NCBI RefSeq assembly: GCF_030867095.1
Contig: NC_081835.1
Location: forward strand, 21,770,501-21,834,500
Length of the DNA stretch: 64,000 nucleotides
Direction of reading: 5' to 3'
From: Alligator mississippiensis
Taxonomy: Eukaryota; Chordata; Crocodylia; Alligatoridae
Below the pieces are notes generated by a model, which did no database searches, was not told where the DNA came from, and was given only the letters and a program-made list of their open reading frames with translations. Both the position numbers and the translations under genes were made by a program. Positions 27,301-35,400 of this stretch are shown here, one piece after another (position 1 is the first letter of the stretch; each line of letters opens with the position of its first letter).

Positions 27301-30236
27301 AAAGTCCGTCTTAAACTCTAGACTGGTGTTATGCTAGGAATTGGGGAAGTAAACTTGCTAATCCTGAATTTGTACTGTCATGTAAAACAGTCATCCACTT
27401 TTCACTTACTGGTGCATCTCTAATTCTGACTGTTTCTTTTTTTAAACAGATTCCTGGTTTGGTAACTTTGAAGAGGCTGTCATGTGTCAGTTTTGCTGGG
27501 GTTGATAGCTTGGATGATGTGAAAAACCATACTTACAATGAATTGTTTGTCTCTGGTGGTTTTATTGTATCAGATGAATCTGTTCTTAATCCAGAGTCTC
27601 TCACTGTTGGTAAGTTTTAAAGGAAATCATGAATTTTAAAGAAATATGAAGCCTAATCTTTGTTTCTTAAATAACTTTCACATAATATTCTATCTGGGAA
27701 AGGTGTCATATTGACAAGACATGAGAATAATGTCCTAGCAGGAGAATGGCACTGCAAGCTGATGGCAGTTACACAGCACACTTGTTTGGAAACAGTCACT
27801 TCAGTCTGTCAGCCACCTCTTAAGCCCTTTTCCAGAGATAATGATCCACCAATTTATAAATAAGTTACCAATTAAAGTATTCGGTCCAATCTTTTTTTTC
27901 CAAACTGGGTTAGATTGCTCAGCTACCTAAAAAAATTAAGGTTCTTTATATGACGACTGATCCTAAGAAGACATCAGTCAGTCTTATAAAATTTTTTAAC
28001 CATAACTTTTTAAGATGGCATAATTCTTACTCCCCTCAAAGTGTTGATGTTAGTTTTTAATAGATCTTTTTTAATAATATAGATCACCTACAACCAAATT
28101 CTGCTGTTAGTAGGGAGACAAACCTCAGGATAGGCTCAGTTCAGTGTGTAATGTTTGACTAACCTGTTAGGATACAAAAATGAGATTAAGCATGACCTTA
28201 GTACTTTTAAGAAGTAATGTTTAGAGATGCCTGTAATTGAAGAAAAATAGTAAGTATTTTATAGCAATTTAAAATGTCTTTAAAACTGTTTACAAGAAAA
28301 TGTTGATTGTTTCCAAAACAGATAAACTTGAACATTTCCTAAAATTCCTCGAAGATCTCAATACCCCAGATGGGAAATGGCAGTGGAAAGTTCACTGTAA
28401 AATACAAAAAAAACTTAAGGAGCTTGGGAGGTAAGTAGCCCTCCTCTGAGTGCTAAGTGATGTAACTTAAAATAGTGTTCACAAACCAAGTAACCTAATG
28501 AAATATCCTACATGATATGGAACTTGTAAATTGTTTCTTGACCTAAATGCAAATATTGGATCCTCTTTTAAAATGGAATGGATTCATTTTTTTCAGAATG
28601 AATACTAATGCCCTGGAACTGCTGAGATTTCTGAATATTTATCAAAAGAAACACCTGGTTGAGATTCTGTCCTATCATAATTGTGACTCCCAAACTCGAA
28701 ATGCTCCAGAACTAGACTGTCTCATCAGGCTTCAGGCTCAGAATATTCAGCAAAGACATGTTGTCTTCTTAACAGGTAAAAGTAGAAATTGTGACTTTCT
28801 TTTTGCTTCCTACCTCCCCACCCCACTGGAGATCAGTGTTACATGTTCCTCCTTTCTGCTTTTGTGATTTAGAAAAGAATGTCAAAACATTTTCCAGTTA
28901 CGCTGATAACGGAATAGTAGTTGCTACAGTTGATGACTTCATGCAAAACTTTAGAAGTCTTGTTGGGTACCACAATTCAATTACTGAAGAAAACAGCCTT
29001 CCTCCACCACCTGGTGTTCACGAAAGACAATCAGGTAATTTTCAGCACATTTTACACTCTAAGAGCTCATTAAAAACAGGGTGAGATCCTTGAGTACAGT
29101 GTGATTCTATTCTTAGTAAATAAACACTATAGATTATGAGGAAACCCCAACTCTCAAGCTGTTTCTTTCTTGAGCACTAGTAAAAAGCGGCTGGGATGGA
29201 GTGCTATAAGGTATTGTGAGTACAGAATTATAGGCTAATACAGATCCATGATAAAAAAGAATATTATACAAGCCAAAATGACATACTCTGCTATTCTGAA
29301 GGAAGAATGAGCTTAATGACAGACTGGGAAACAATAGCCAAATAAACTTGGGTGTCAGTAACTGTACTCTGTAACTGTCTTATCAAATACTGACCTACTG
29401 TATAACTTTAGATGCTGTTTTGACATTAACCCCTTTGGAGCTGGGAGTTGGGATTTCCCAATGCTAAGCATGAACGCAATGTGCAGAAGCTTTTAGCATC
29501 GGCGTATCTGGACACTCATGCAAAGGGTTAAGTATGTGTGTTGAGTGACAAGAGTGACAGAAGACCAAGCCTTAAGTGATATTGGACTGACAGACCTGAA
29601 ACGTAACACTCTGTGAGTAGTGTATAGCTTCTTTTAAGAAAATATGTTTCAATAGAATAGGACTTTTTTTTTTTCAATGTAGCTCTTGTAGAGAGTGATG
29701 AAAAGGATGAGGAGGACATGTCTTTGGATTCAGGGGATGAAACATCACAAATAGAAATCTGCAGCGATGCCTCTAAGTATGATTCACATTCAGAAGCTCT
29801 GCATGCAGAGGCCAGGTGCCCACAAGGAACAGATACAAAAAACCCCTCTCTAACTGATGAGCAGCTACCTTCTGAAGGACAAACTGGTTTGGTGGAAAAG
29901 ACTTCTAAAACTGATTTGGATGACATGCAGCCAGTTACTCCAGTTTCTACAACGTGCTTGACAGAAGGAGAAAAAAACAGTTCAGTAGAACAAGTTCCTT
30001 TCAACAATTTTCAAGTTTACAGTAGACAGTTAAGCATGTCCCATCAATTCAGTCATTTTAATGTTCTCACTCATCAGACTTTTCTGGGAACGACATACCC
30101 AATTTCCACAAGTCAAAACCAAGAAGGTGGGAATTATTTTCTTTCTGCTTACAGTCAGAGCATGGATACAGACAAGACTTCATCTCCTAGCAATTGGGAT
30201 GTAAATTGTGATTCTTCCAGGCCATATTCAAAATAG
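2735..30236 (+). CDS. TASOR: TASOR (FAM208A), HUSH complex scaffold; 3' part of gene, 17 exons, 5' end outside window
   Basis: Exons: 2735-2766, 5062-5167, 5592-5695, 5784-5887, 6125-6197, 6294-6368, 7225-7938, 10418-10860, 14849-14993, 16978-17034, 23872-24824, 25195-25317, 27450-27609, 28322-28430, 28597-28775, 28873-29034, 29683-30236. All introns are GT-AG and phases join into one frame of about 1,363 residues plus stop. I recognise the product from segments such as ALFYKETYLG, RVINRQRSSDYQFPYSPFSD and LSYHNCDSQTRNAPELDCLI. Known for the family: TASOR is a nuclear protein of about 1,670 residues in human that joins MPHOSPH8 and periphilin in the HUSH complex, which silences integrated retroelements through H3K9me3. 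The catalytically dead PARP-like domain is encoded left of this window. What remains here is the SPOC-like region, a long low-complexity middle, the periphilin-binding helices (23872-24824) and a folded C-terminal region (25195-29034). Orthology is judged by memory of the protein, not by alignment. Confidence 0.95.
3216..3827. mobile_element. hAT-like non-autonomous element (612 bp)
   Basis: The ends CAGATGTGTCAAAT and ATTTTGACACCCCG are imperfect inverted repeats of the common CAGGGGTGTCAAA type. The flanks TGCTATTC (3208-3215) and TGCTATGC (3828-3835) differ by one base. The interior is GC-rich with no coding capacity. Confidence 0.75.
4390..4665. mobile_element. fold-back (palindromic) MITE, about 275 bp
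   Basis: The left arm GCCATGCATTATTCT, GGGATGGACAC, TTTGGAACTGTTTTAAAAGG is matched in reverse on the right by CCTTTTGAAACAGCTCCAAA, GTCCATCCCC, AGAATAAGTAATGGC. The centre also holds two direct copies of TGTTATTGGTGGACAA. No target duplication can be separated from the arms. An internal (CA)n adds to the left arm. Confidence 0.7.
5062..5167 (+). CDS. TASOR: TASOR exon, start of SPOC-like region
   Basis: Flanked by TTTTTAG and GTAAGT. Reads DKTNYTLWRGQLLNKGKLLC followed by HAALKSATRPFLPCKL, a strong match to the family segment after the pseudo-PARP domain. It starts with two bases of a split Asp codon and ends with two bases of a Leu codon. Confidence 0.93.
5592..5695 (+). CDS. TASOR: TASOR exon
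   Basis: Acceptor TTTCCAG, donor GTTAGC (weaker than consensus but the only one in phase). Encodes PEKLNVETVMNIDQLKKKVA then PALFYKETYLGTKE, a well-conserved TASOR block. Confidence 0.93.
5784..5887 (+). CDS. TASOR: TASOR exon
   Basis: Acceptor TGTCAG, donor GTGAGT. Encodes VFKSGMYCSLYEVVEKSRSG then SNLEGLLQKLEKEKL, and ends on a codon boundary. Only 88 bp of intron separates it from the previous exon. Confidence 0.93.
6125..6197 (+). CDS. TASOR: TASOR exon
   Basis: Acceptor ATACAG, donor GTAGGT. Encodes VLVKPLGDRGYLFLLSPWQM then TSPY and one base of the next codon. The glycine-rich LGDRGYLFLLSP block is typical of TASOR. Confidence 0.93.
6294..6368 (+). CDS. TASOR: TASOR exon
   Basis: Acceptor TTGCTAG, donor GTAAGT. 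Encodes EHQTARSRILHALFLFQEPR then GVVSS. It closes the SPOC-like part of the protein. Confidence 0.92.
7225..7938 (+). CDS. TASOR: TASOR large exon, central domain and basic linker
   Basis: A 714-bp open exon between CTTCACAG and GTAAGT. It begins TPKNLPFAAQKSS and includes FALIQSRKDTTASFNTVVEK, FVLYPYESRLDDRKFLYSGP and RLKELINLIQCRKKNVGGES, all recognisable TASOR blocks. The second half is rich in Ser, Lys and Asp/Glu and is probably disordered. Confidence 0.95.
7939..8487. other. TASOR intron, nothing recognised
   Basis: Ordinary AT-rich intron. The same applies to 9311-10417, 10861-11354 and 12075-13794. A pyrimidine tract at 10348-10410 serves the exon at 10418. Confidence 0.4.
8488..9310. 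repeat. GC-rich composite repeat block
   Basis: Starts with GAGGTTCTCAACATTTTTAA, an end typical of hAT elements, followed by tandem pieces of TGAACTTTTCTGTGCTGCA (twice, 8611-8650) and several GCTGCTGGC-type words. The part near 9110-9190 (GATTCGGGACGGTGATTTGA) is related to the ends of the fold-back element at 50411-52550. Boundaries are unclear. Confidence 0.5.
10418..10860 (+). CDS. TASOR: TASOR exon, central low-complexity region
   Basis: A long (CTTTT)n and C/T-rich tract leads to AAAG; GTAAGT follows. In frame it reads GGKTSESPQSVSS, then GHDTDLRQQDLADPAVTDTH and NQALGLNTDEAEEDLRQKHE. It starts with two bases of a Gly codon and ends on a codon boundary. Confidence 0.92.
11363..12066. 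mobile_element. hAT non-autonomous element (704 bp)
   Basis: The left end GGGCTGGGCAAAATACAGCC and right end AATTGCCTGCCCCG are inverted and related to the MITEs at 1523 and 56733. The flanks GTCTACAG (11355-11362) and GTCTGCAG (12067-12074) differ by one base. The interior is GC-rich (CTGCTGCC, CCTGGCCC words) with no real gene. Confidence 0.85.
13795..14115. repeat. GC-rich interspersed repeat
   Basis: Contains GGCGCATAGGGGTGCATGTG, a C run at 14041-14051 and repeated words around CCAATTG/CAATTGGC. Open frames here are compositional artefacts. It resembles the interior of the GC-rich hAT-like copies, but no ends were found. Confidence 0.35.
14338..14634. mobile_element. pogo/Tigger-like non-autonomous element (297 bp)
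   Basis: The ends CAGTATAACCTC and GAGGTTATACTG are a perfect inverted repeat flanked by TA on both sides (14336-14337, 14635-14636), the mariner/pogo target. The interior is GC-rich. It lies about 200 bp before a TASOR exon. Confidence 0.88.
14849..14993 (+). CDS. TASOR: TASOR exon
   Basis: Acceptor TTTATAG, donor GTAAGA. Encodes EPSTGSVSSFDDYSPCPSTP, IEHVYRRQHSNSN and IHWKLIPITG. It ends one base into a Gly codon, the phase needed by both of the next two exons. Confidence 0.93.
15283..15371. repeat. (GT)n/(AT)n microsatellite
   Basis: Alternating GT, GTAT and about 40 bp of pure AT repeat. Likely length-polymorphic and able to form cruciforms. Confidence 0.95.
15588..16032 (+). mobile_element. 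CR1 LINE 3' end
   Basis: Contains the end of the CR1 frame and its 3' tail: AACTTCTTTACAGTCTGAGT, GGTCTGGAATGGACTCC, AAGACGTTTGGATGCATATC and GGACTCTATGATCTTTCAAG, ending TCTATGAAATCTAA. 5'-truncated, as is usual for CR1. Confidence 0.88.
16978..17034 (+). CDS. TASOR: TASOR probable 57-bp exon, possible cassette
   Basis: CTCTCCCTCAG precedes it and GTGAGA follows. In the phase left by 14849-14993 it reads GSGRVQEDQLGKHGDNQT with split Gly codons at both ends and no stop. Its length is a multiple of three, so the gene reads through with or without it. I believe mammalian TASOR has a similar EDQLGKHG stretch at this point, but from memory only. Confidence 0.75.
17035..19229. other. TASOR large intron, mostly unique AT-rich sequence
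   Basis: No gene or clear element except the small hairpin at 18721-18842. The stretches 16033-16977, 20326-21330 and 22884-23871 look the same. Confidence 0.4.
18721..18842. repeat. hairpin and short tandem duplication
   Basis: TGTTGGGAG at 18730 and CTCCCAACA at 18779 enclose a second palindrome (TATTGATATAGATATATCAATA). Just after comes a tandem pair of TTCATTAAACTGTTGGG. Probably a small MITE remnant. Confidence 0.55.
19238..19515. mobile_element. hAT-like short element (278 bp)
   Basis: The ends CAGTGGTTTTTCAACC and GGTTGAGAATCATTG are inverted repeats of the widespread CAGTGGTTCTCAACC type. Flanks GTGTATAA and GTGTAGAG agree at five or six bases, an eroded 8-bp duplication. Confidence 0.75.
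19601..19778. mobile_element. palindromic fold-back element
   Basis: The left arm 19601-19675 (GCAGCACATACATTTGTATA, AATGCACGTTAGCGCTGAGA) is repeated in reverse at about 19694-19772 (TCTCAGCGCTGATGTGCATT, TATACAAATGCATGTGG). The arms are about 80 bp at roughly 80 percent identity. The flank 19775-19895 (ATTGAATCTGC, GTGTATAAACG) is related to 44610-44705, so the full element is larger. Confidence 0.75.
20002..20317. mobile_element. hAT-like short element (316 bp)
   Basis: The left end CAGGGGTACTTGGG and right end AAGGTTGAAAATCCCTG fit the hAT CAGGG...CCCTG rule. Flanks CCTTGCAC and CCTTACGC match at six of eight bases. The interior is GC-rich with several GGCTGCC/CCGGCCAC words. Confidence 0.7.
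21339..22875. mobile_element. hAT non-autonomous element (about 1.54 kb), carries a nested MITE
   Basis: The left end GGGACAGGCAAAATACAGCC and right end AATAATTGCCCACCTG are related to the elements at 11363 and 42571. The flanks CTTTAGAC (21331-21338) and TTTTAGAC (22876-22883) differ by one base. A second copy in reverse lies at about 53050-54547. The interior has no transposase; CA- and C-rich stretches (22200-22330) are low complexity. Confidence 0.85.
22434..22594. mobile_element. hAT MITE (161 bp) nested in the 21339-22875 element
   Basis: The ends CGGGGCGGGCAG and TTTTGCCCACTCCTG are inverted. The flanks 22426-22433 and 22595-22602 are identical TTATAGTA. The interior matches the copies at 1523 and 56733. 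The paralogous host copy near 53220 has the site without this insert. Confidence 0.92.
23872..24824 (+). CDS. TASOR: TASOR largest exon, includes periphilin-binding helices
   Basis: A 953-bp open exon between CCTGTATAG and GTAACT. It starts GLKSPEEQLVYLPPKDAFPN and includes RVINRQRSSDYQFPYSPFSD. The helical stretch ETTLLEEYSLFARKIQEILQ to YIEKLSEKLNNVVAL matches the part of human TASOR reported to bind periphilin (family knowledge). It ends SDFISQLKPEVFSSLVKIIK and then a basic/acidic run. Confidence 0.95.
25195..25317 (+). CDS. TASOR: TASOR exon, start of C-terminal folded region
   Basis: Acceptor GGGTAG, donor GTATAT; 41 whole codons. Encodes EYLTKLGNTESHPELFLKRR then ADLDKLLIIIQNEDIASLIH. 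Confidence 0.94.
25318..27449. other. TASOR intron, nothing recognised apart from a poly(A) run
   Basis: AT-rich; the only low-complexity feature is about 21 A at 27283-27303, perhaps the tail of an old retroposed sequence. Confidence 0.4.
27450..27609 (+). CDS. TASOR: TASOR exon
   Basis: Acceptor TTAAACAG, donor GTAAGT. Encodes IPGLVTLKRLSCVSFAGVDS, LDDVKNHTYNELFVSGGFIV and SDESVLNPESLTV. The FAGVDS and ELFVSGGF motifs mark the PIN-like C-terminal region shared by TASOR and TASOR2. Confidence 0.95.
28322..28430 (+). CDS. TASOR: TASOR exon
   Basis: Acceptor CAAAACAG, donor GTAAGT. Encodes DKLEHFLKFLEDLNTPDGKW and QWKVHCKIQKKLKELG, ending two bases into an Arg codon. Confidence 0.95.
28597..28775 (+). 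CDS. TASOR: TASOR exon
   Basis: Acceptor TTTTTTCAG, donor GTAAAA. Encodes MNTNALELLRFLNIYQKKHL, VEILSYHNCDSQTRNAPELD and CLIRLQAQNIQQRHVVFLT. This is among the most conserved stretches of the protein. Confidence 0.96.
28873..29034 (+). CDS. TASOR: TASOR exon
   Basis: Acceptor GATTTAG, donor GTAATT. Encodes EKNVKTFSSYADNGIVVATV, DDFMQNFRSLVGYHNSITEE and a proline-rich tail. It ends the folded C-terminal region. Confidence 0.95.
29430..29527. mobile_element. piggyBac-like MITE (98 bp) in the last TASOR intron
   Basis: TTAA flanks both ends (29426-29429, 29528-29531), and the termini CCCCTTTGG and CAAAGGG are inverted. TTAA targets with CCC...GGG ends are the piggyBac signature. It lies about 155 bp before the last TASOR exon. 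Confidence 0.75.
29683..30236 (+). CDS. TASOR: TASOR last coding exon with stop codon
   Basis: Acceptor AATGTAG. Begins ALVESDEKDEEDMSLDSGDE, an acidic run, followed by low-complexity Ser/Thr-rich sequence. It ends with FSHFNVLTHQTFLGTTYPIS and NWDVNCDSSRPYSK, then TAG at 30234-30236. The C-terminal SRPYS motif matches mammalian TASOR. Confidence 0.95.
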
Positions 30237-30805
30237 AAATAAACACAACTAAAACTTTTTTATAGGTTGTTGTGGACTCTTTTCTGTTTCTTAAAAAAAA
30301 AAAAAAAAAAGTGAATTAACAATTTCTATTTTATTCTCTGAACAAAATGTTCTTGTCCTCTATCTCAAATGTTTTCCCGTCTTATTTAAATGATGGCCTG
30401 TACCAATTAAAGCATCTGAAATTTGAAATAAATATATATATATTTTTAACATTTATTGTACTTGAATTATCTTGTTTGTTGGCACTTTTAAGTTTTTTTA
30501 CATTTGTATTGACCTGTACTTGGACTTCAGTTTGAAGTCTGTTTTAATGTAAAACTGAATGTTTGCCTAAAGTATGTGAAACAGCAAGGCTTCATTTTTT
30601 TTAAGTAAACTGTAATACACTCTTCAAGCCACTCTTCTTTTCATGAAGATCAAAACTGTTATGTATTTATTTGACATCTGACACAAATTTTGTACAAATG
30701 TTTTTACATAGCTATAAGGCAGTTTAGTTATTTTAATGACAATATACTGGATTTTTGGCAAAATACCTCAATTAGAGTAACCAATGGTGCAGTTCCATTT
30801 TGAGA

Positions 30806-30811
30806 AATAAA
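30806..30811 (+). promoter_or_regulatory. candidate TASOR poly(A) signal (proximal)
   Basis: AATAAA about 570 bp after the stop codon, in an AT-rich 3' region. Confidence 0.45.
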
Positions 30812-31172
30812 CTCTTCATGCACAAGGGATTTGATAGAAAGTTGCTTTTTTGTGTTATACTGTTTTCAAACTATGGGAAGTTGATGCTGCAAAATATATT
30901 TCAGTAACACCAATTGTGTGTGCATCTAACTTAATATTTAGAATCCTGGCTTATCACAGCTGCATCAAGAATTTAAACTGTGTATCTTTCACTAGCATTT
31001 ATTTAAGGCTTTCAGACTGCGTAGTCATTTCTCTGATACAGTATAATGTTGCCTATTGTTGGGGGATGGCTGTACAGCAACTGGGACAAACCGTTTGAAA
31101 AACAAAATGTGATTTGAAAAAAATGGCAAAAACTAATGAGGCACATGCCAACAGCAGCAGATAAAAGAGAGA

Positions 31173-31178
31173 AATAAA
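31173..31178 (+). promoter_or_regulatory. candidate TASOR poly(A) signal (distal)
   Basis: AATAAA about 940 bp after the stop codon, followed within about 30 bp by a T-rich run (TTGTTTTCTTC) that could be the downstream element. Confidence 0.5.
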
Positions 31179-31200
31179 TTTAAGGTAACATTCAAGCAAG

Positions 31201-31985
31201 TTGTTTTCTTCTTTTTAGGTGCCCATTTTTTAAATTTAACTGAAAAAAATGACTCCTTTTACTATAAAACATTTTTTGCAATAACTATTAAGAGTATAAA
31301 ACTGTTTTAATTAAATTAGGATGGAAATAAGCCACTAGGTGGGGCAACTATTAATGTACTAGTCTTCTTGCCAAGAAAAAGTAGACAGTGAGTTTGATAC
31401 TCTCAACAGGTCTACCAAAGATTGCATTCATGTGTGAGTGCATGCGATTCCCACCTGTATAATTAGATGATTTTTTTAAGCGTACATTAATTCATTTTAG
31501 AATTCAACCCACCTACAAGAACACAGTCTCTTGCAAGGTAAACCTCATTGTTGAGGTATGTACAAAATACTGCCCCCTTGCTGGAATTCTTAAAAAAATG
31601 ATGGGCACTACACTAGCATGAATTTAAGGATATGTCCGTGGTCCCGTCCCCCCCCCGGGGTGGACAGAAAAGCTGTTTCCCTTGAACAGATTATTGAAAG
31701 TGAAATTCAGCAGATTTAAAGGCAAAATCTAAAATCAATTTGCTGTCCTATTGGGCTGATTCAGCAGGGTAGCTGCAAATCCAAAAACAATACAAAAGGG
31801 AACTAAGCAAGGACTCTGCTAAGAATGGGACCTAACTCAGCTGTGCTAAGTTGCTTTTGAAAGGGCTTATCTGAAAAAGTAAGCACTGCCTTGCAGCTTC
31901 AGAACCACATTTTGGTTTCTGGAGCTGGATTACTCAATAAGACAAGCTGTAAAGCAGCACTGAGTGAAGTAAAGAATTATACTTA
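31201..31985. other. intergenic gap between convergent TASOR and CCDC66
   Basis: About 0.8 kb of AT-rich sequence between the two predicted 3' ends. I see no gene and no clear repeat apart from a short C/G run near 31650. It is the only stretch in the window probably outside both transcription units. Confidence 0.5.
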
Positions 31986-32330
31986 CACCATTCAAAAATG
32001 TTTTAAATATTTTTATTTCTGTATGCCAACAATACCTAGTTAAATTTAAAATGCCTACAAAAAGGTCATGTACAGTACTGCTTTTTCTACTAAATGATCA
32101 TATAACTTCAGCCGTAGCATGAAGACGACTCTAAACAAAAAAAAATTATTTACATTAGATTCAAGTATGTGAAAACTGAACAAAAAGCTCCCATACCCTG
32201 TCAGACTTCATGTAAGGTGCTAGACCTTATCTACAAAGGATCTAGCTGCAGTTCATAATTTAAGAAGTGTAAAGTGCTGTGTCTCACTTCTTAAAAATGA
32301 AAGTGTCTTTATGTGCTTCCTTGTACCTTT
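31986..32330 (-). other. CCDC66: CCDC66 3' untranslated region
   Basis: About 0.35 kb after the stop codon, AT-rich, ending just beyond an AATAAA on the - strand at 32012-32017. The end point is predicted from the signal only. Confidence 0.5.
32012..32017 (-). promoter_or_regulatory. candidate CCDC66 poly(A) signal
   Basis: AATAAA on the - strand, about 315 bp after the CCDC66 stop codon; it is the only perfect hexamer I noticed in this short 3' region. Confidence 0.5.
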
Positions 32331-32414
32331 TTAAAATGGCGACAGAAAGCTTTCTTCTTGAGTTATGGCTGGAATCAGACGAGTCTCCAGCTCCTTCTGC
32401 TTCTGTAGAAGTCC
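32331..32414 (-). CDS. CCDC66: CCDC66 last coding exon with stop codon
   Basis: Acceptor TTCTTTCAG. Encodes GLLQKQKELETRLIPAITQE and ESFLSPF, then TAA at 32333-32331. The GLLQKQ-ELET motif and total length match the C-terminus of the family. It lies about 4.5 kb from the preceding exon. Confidence 0.93.
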   Translation of the reverse strand, partial: GLLQKQKELETRLIPAITQEESFLSPF

Positions 32415-35400
32415 CTGAAAGAATGTAAATATACACTTGAGTGCCCTTCTCCCTCTACAAGACAAGTGGTGACTGATCACTTATCATATTCCTTTAAAAA
32501 ACAGCTGTTCTAAACCAGTTTAAAAAAACAAAACACAAACATTCCTGCCTTTCAGAATGGGGACTTTTACAAGAAAAGATTTCCTTTTTCTCATTTTGCC
32601 ACTCTTAACGTATTCACTGTCTGTCCTGTGCACTGAACTGGAGCGGGGGTATACATAATTATGTATGGAAAGGTCCGCTTATTCTAACACAAGTGTTTGT
32701 AGTATGCAACTTAGGATTTATAATAAAATAAACCTGAATACTTCAAACAAAATTCTGTGTCCATCATTTTGAAGTTGAAACCTAGAGATGCAGGCCATAT
32801 GATCAACCTATACTTTCAGCTGAAAGATTTTTAAGTTATTCTCTGCTGGCACCATGTATGCATTAGAAAACTGGGAATAAAGAATTCTGCAACATATCCT
32901 GGCTGAGGAAGAGAGTAATGTCCAATAGCTGTGCTGGGCAGCCAGTTTTAACTCCACTGCTTTTCAAAAAAATGATTTAAATGGAGGAGGCTTGCCTCCC
33001 TATACAAGTAGTAACATAAATAAATAGATGAGAGATTTTAACCCGTGTAGGTCTTTTAATGGTTACACCTCTACTCTGGCCTCCAGGACAAAGGCTGTGC
33101 AGAGTAGCATATGCAGTCTTATTTAAAAGCTGCTTTGCTGACGGAAGCTTAGAGCTGAGCTCAGCACAGGAGTGGAACGTGTTAAACAGCTAAGGTCTTC
33201 TGTACTTCAGCAGTCAGTTCTAGCTGTGGAAAAGCCCAAAGGCAGAGCTGCCAAACACTGCAGTGTCTGGTCATGCCTGAACCTTGTAGGCAAGTTACAC
33301 CAACCCCAGAAAGACCTCAAGTTCTGAGAAACAAAAGGCATCTTGGAGATGTTTAAACCCAACAACCCTCCTCTTCCTCTTCATCTTCATAGCTGGGCTG
33401 TGCTTTCTGTGCTGTAACTTGCATGAGACAAGCAATGGCCATAGCAAGAGAGACCTGTAGCAACCAATTAAATGTGCTGACAGCATCCAAGTAGTTGACC
33501 TGAAGAGAGGGCTCCAAAAGCTTTAAACATGTTCTTTGTTGAAACAAAAGCCTCACAAAAACAATATTCTTTCCCCAAATTGCTAACCCTAGTCCCCACT
33601 CCTATAGGAAGGTTGTAGTCACTGACAACAGCTCTTTAAAAACACTTAACACAAGCTCTTCAGTAAACTCAGCAAGGAAGAAAATCAGGATATGTTGGAA
33701 CAAAAGAAGCCTTCAATCACCTACTATAAATAGCAGTTTAGCACTGCAAGTTCTTGGCTGTCTCTACAATCTTCATCCATTCCCATCTTTAATCAACAAA
33801 CTGAGCACCACTTTGCAAAACAGTCTACAATTTAAAACAGGGATGCTTGGCAAGTGTTTCATTCAGTTCAGAAAGAACCCCACGTGCCTATTTGGGGCGG
33901 GAAGATTTAACATATCCAGCTGTGTGGAAAGTTAATGATAAACCCCGTGTCTTCCCCTACAGGTCATACTACATTTCTCAGCCAGGCACTCATATTTATA
34001 GTTAACTACTTGTGATTATCTTAGAATGGGATGAGAAGGAGCACTTCCACCCTTGCCTAAATAGGGACACTGTACCAAATATGTACATGCAGGAGTACAT
34101 CTCCACAGGAACAAGAGATTACAGGCTATGTTTACTATTTGTAGTTACTTTGAAACATAGTCTGCCCTTGGTTCTTATGCTTAGAGAGGGACGTGGAACT
34201 GGTTTTAAAAATGGCAGTGTCATCTTGTAGCTGCCTTAGAAAAAGACAGACTGCTTGTAGCTATTGTAAATCCTTGTTGTCCTAAACAGCACTATGTTAG
34301 TGTATAGTTTTCATTAAGACATTAACACAAGCAGCTTCCAAGAGCAGAGATCTACTTGTAAAGCTACCATCTAGTGCTTTACTGGGATGGATGCATTTTT
34401 TTATAGTAGAATACCATTAAATGCAACCTGAAAATAACTTGCCAGTAGATGAGGAAAAAGATAACTCTACCGTTCCTTTCTTTTTTTGTGTCCTTGTGAC
34501 AAGATATTTAGTAGAACTCACAGATTTGTTGGAATTTGACAGTGTTGCACTGTGAGCAATTCTGCTATGGCCTCAAACTTGTGACCTCTCAGCTGTCAAC
34601 CATGCGCCTTAATACTCCAGAACTCTATTTCTGGCCAGGTAACATCTAGAAAACTGGCCTTTTCAAACAGTAGAACTGGGATGGTGCAAGTACTAATGGG
34701 AAGGAAGCAAAAGGCTAGGTTTTGTTTTTTTCAAAGACTATCTTTAAATAGTTTAAGTTCTGAAATAGTAAGGCCATGTACATGTGCGCGTGCACCCACA
34801 TACTGTAGGGAATGTAAGATGAATAGTAAAGGCAGTCTGGTTTCTTAATACAGCTGTGAAAACATTTAATGGACTGTTTTGGGTCAGTGGCTGAACCAAC
34901 CTCTTCCTTCCCCATTCCCAAATCAAGAGTTTGGCTCCAAGTGAACTATAAAAGTAACATTTTTATCAGTGAAACAAAATAACTGAAAAAAATCATAACA
35001 CTTATTTCAGGGCTAATAAATGTCTCTTTTTTTGGGAGGGTTCTTTAATTTTATTTTTAAAACGCAGGTCAATTTAAAACTAAATATACCTTAGCAAAGC
35101 AAAAACTCAAGCTAGCTTTGGATATGTCAAAACAGTGTCTGACATTTCTTTTAAATCTCCACCATTGAAAAAAAACCCAACAATTCGCCAGATTTAGTAA
35201 GTTGTGTCTCCTTCTCACACAGCTGAATTCCTGAATTTACTTTTTTGGGGGAAAAAACTCTACAACTAAGCAGACACCTGTCCTGGTTCTTTACTGTTTG
35301 TTGGTTGCACTTTAAATAAGCTCAGGAAATAAATACATAAAAGAGGAACAAGTGATACATTGTTTTCTTTTTCCAGTTTGACTAACAGACTTTGTAGGAG

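Larger units (their letters stand above)
30237..31200 (+). other. TASOR: TASOR 3' untranslated region
   Basis: AT-rich sequence after the stop codon, with no further reading frame of interest. Four AATAAA hexamers occur (30238-30243, 30427-30432, 30806-30811, 31173-31178). The last sits in a plausible place for the main end, and the ATATAT and TTTT stretches fit an untranslated region. The exact 3' end cannot be told from sequence. Confidence 0.6.

Noticed and set aside
30291..30310. Poly(A) run after the TASOR stop as sign of a processed pseudogene
   Set aside because: The coding sequence has introns, and AATAAA signals continue well beyond the run, so it is an A-rich stretch of the 3' region.
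33295..33556. Short - strand frames in the last CCDC66 intron, including an acidic EDEEEEE-type run
   Set aside because: No acceptor/donor pair with a usable phase; the flanking exons already join in frame.
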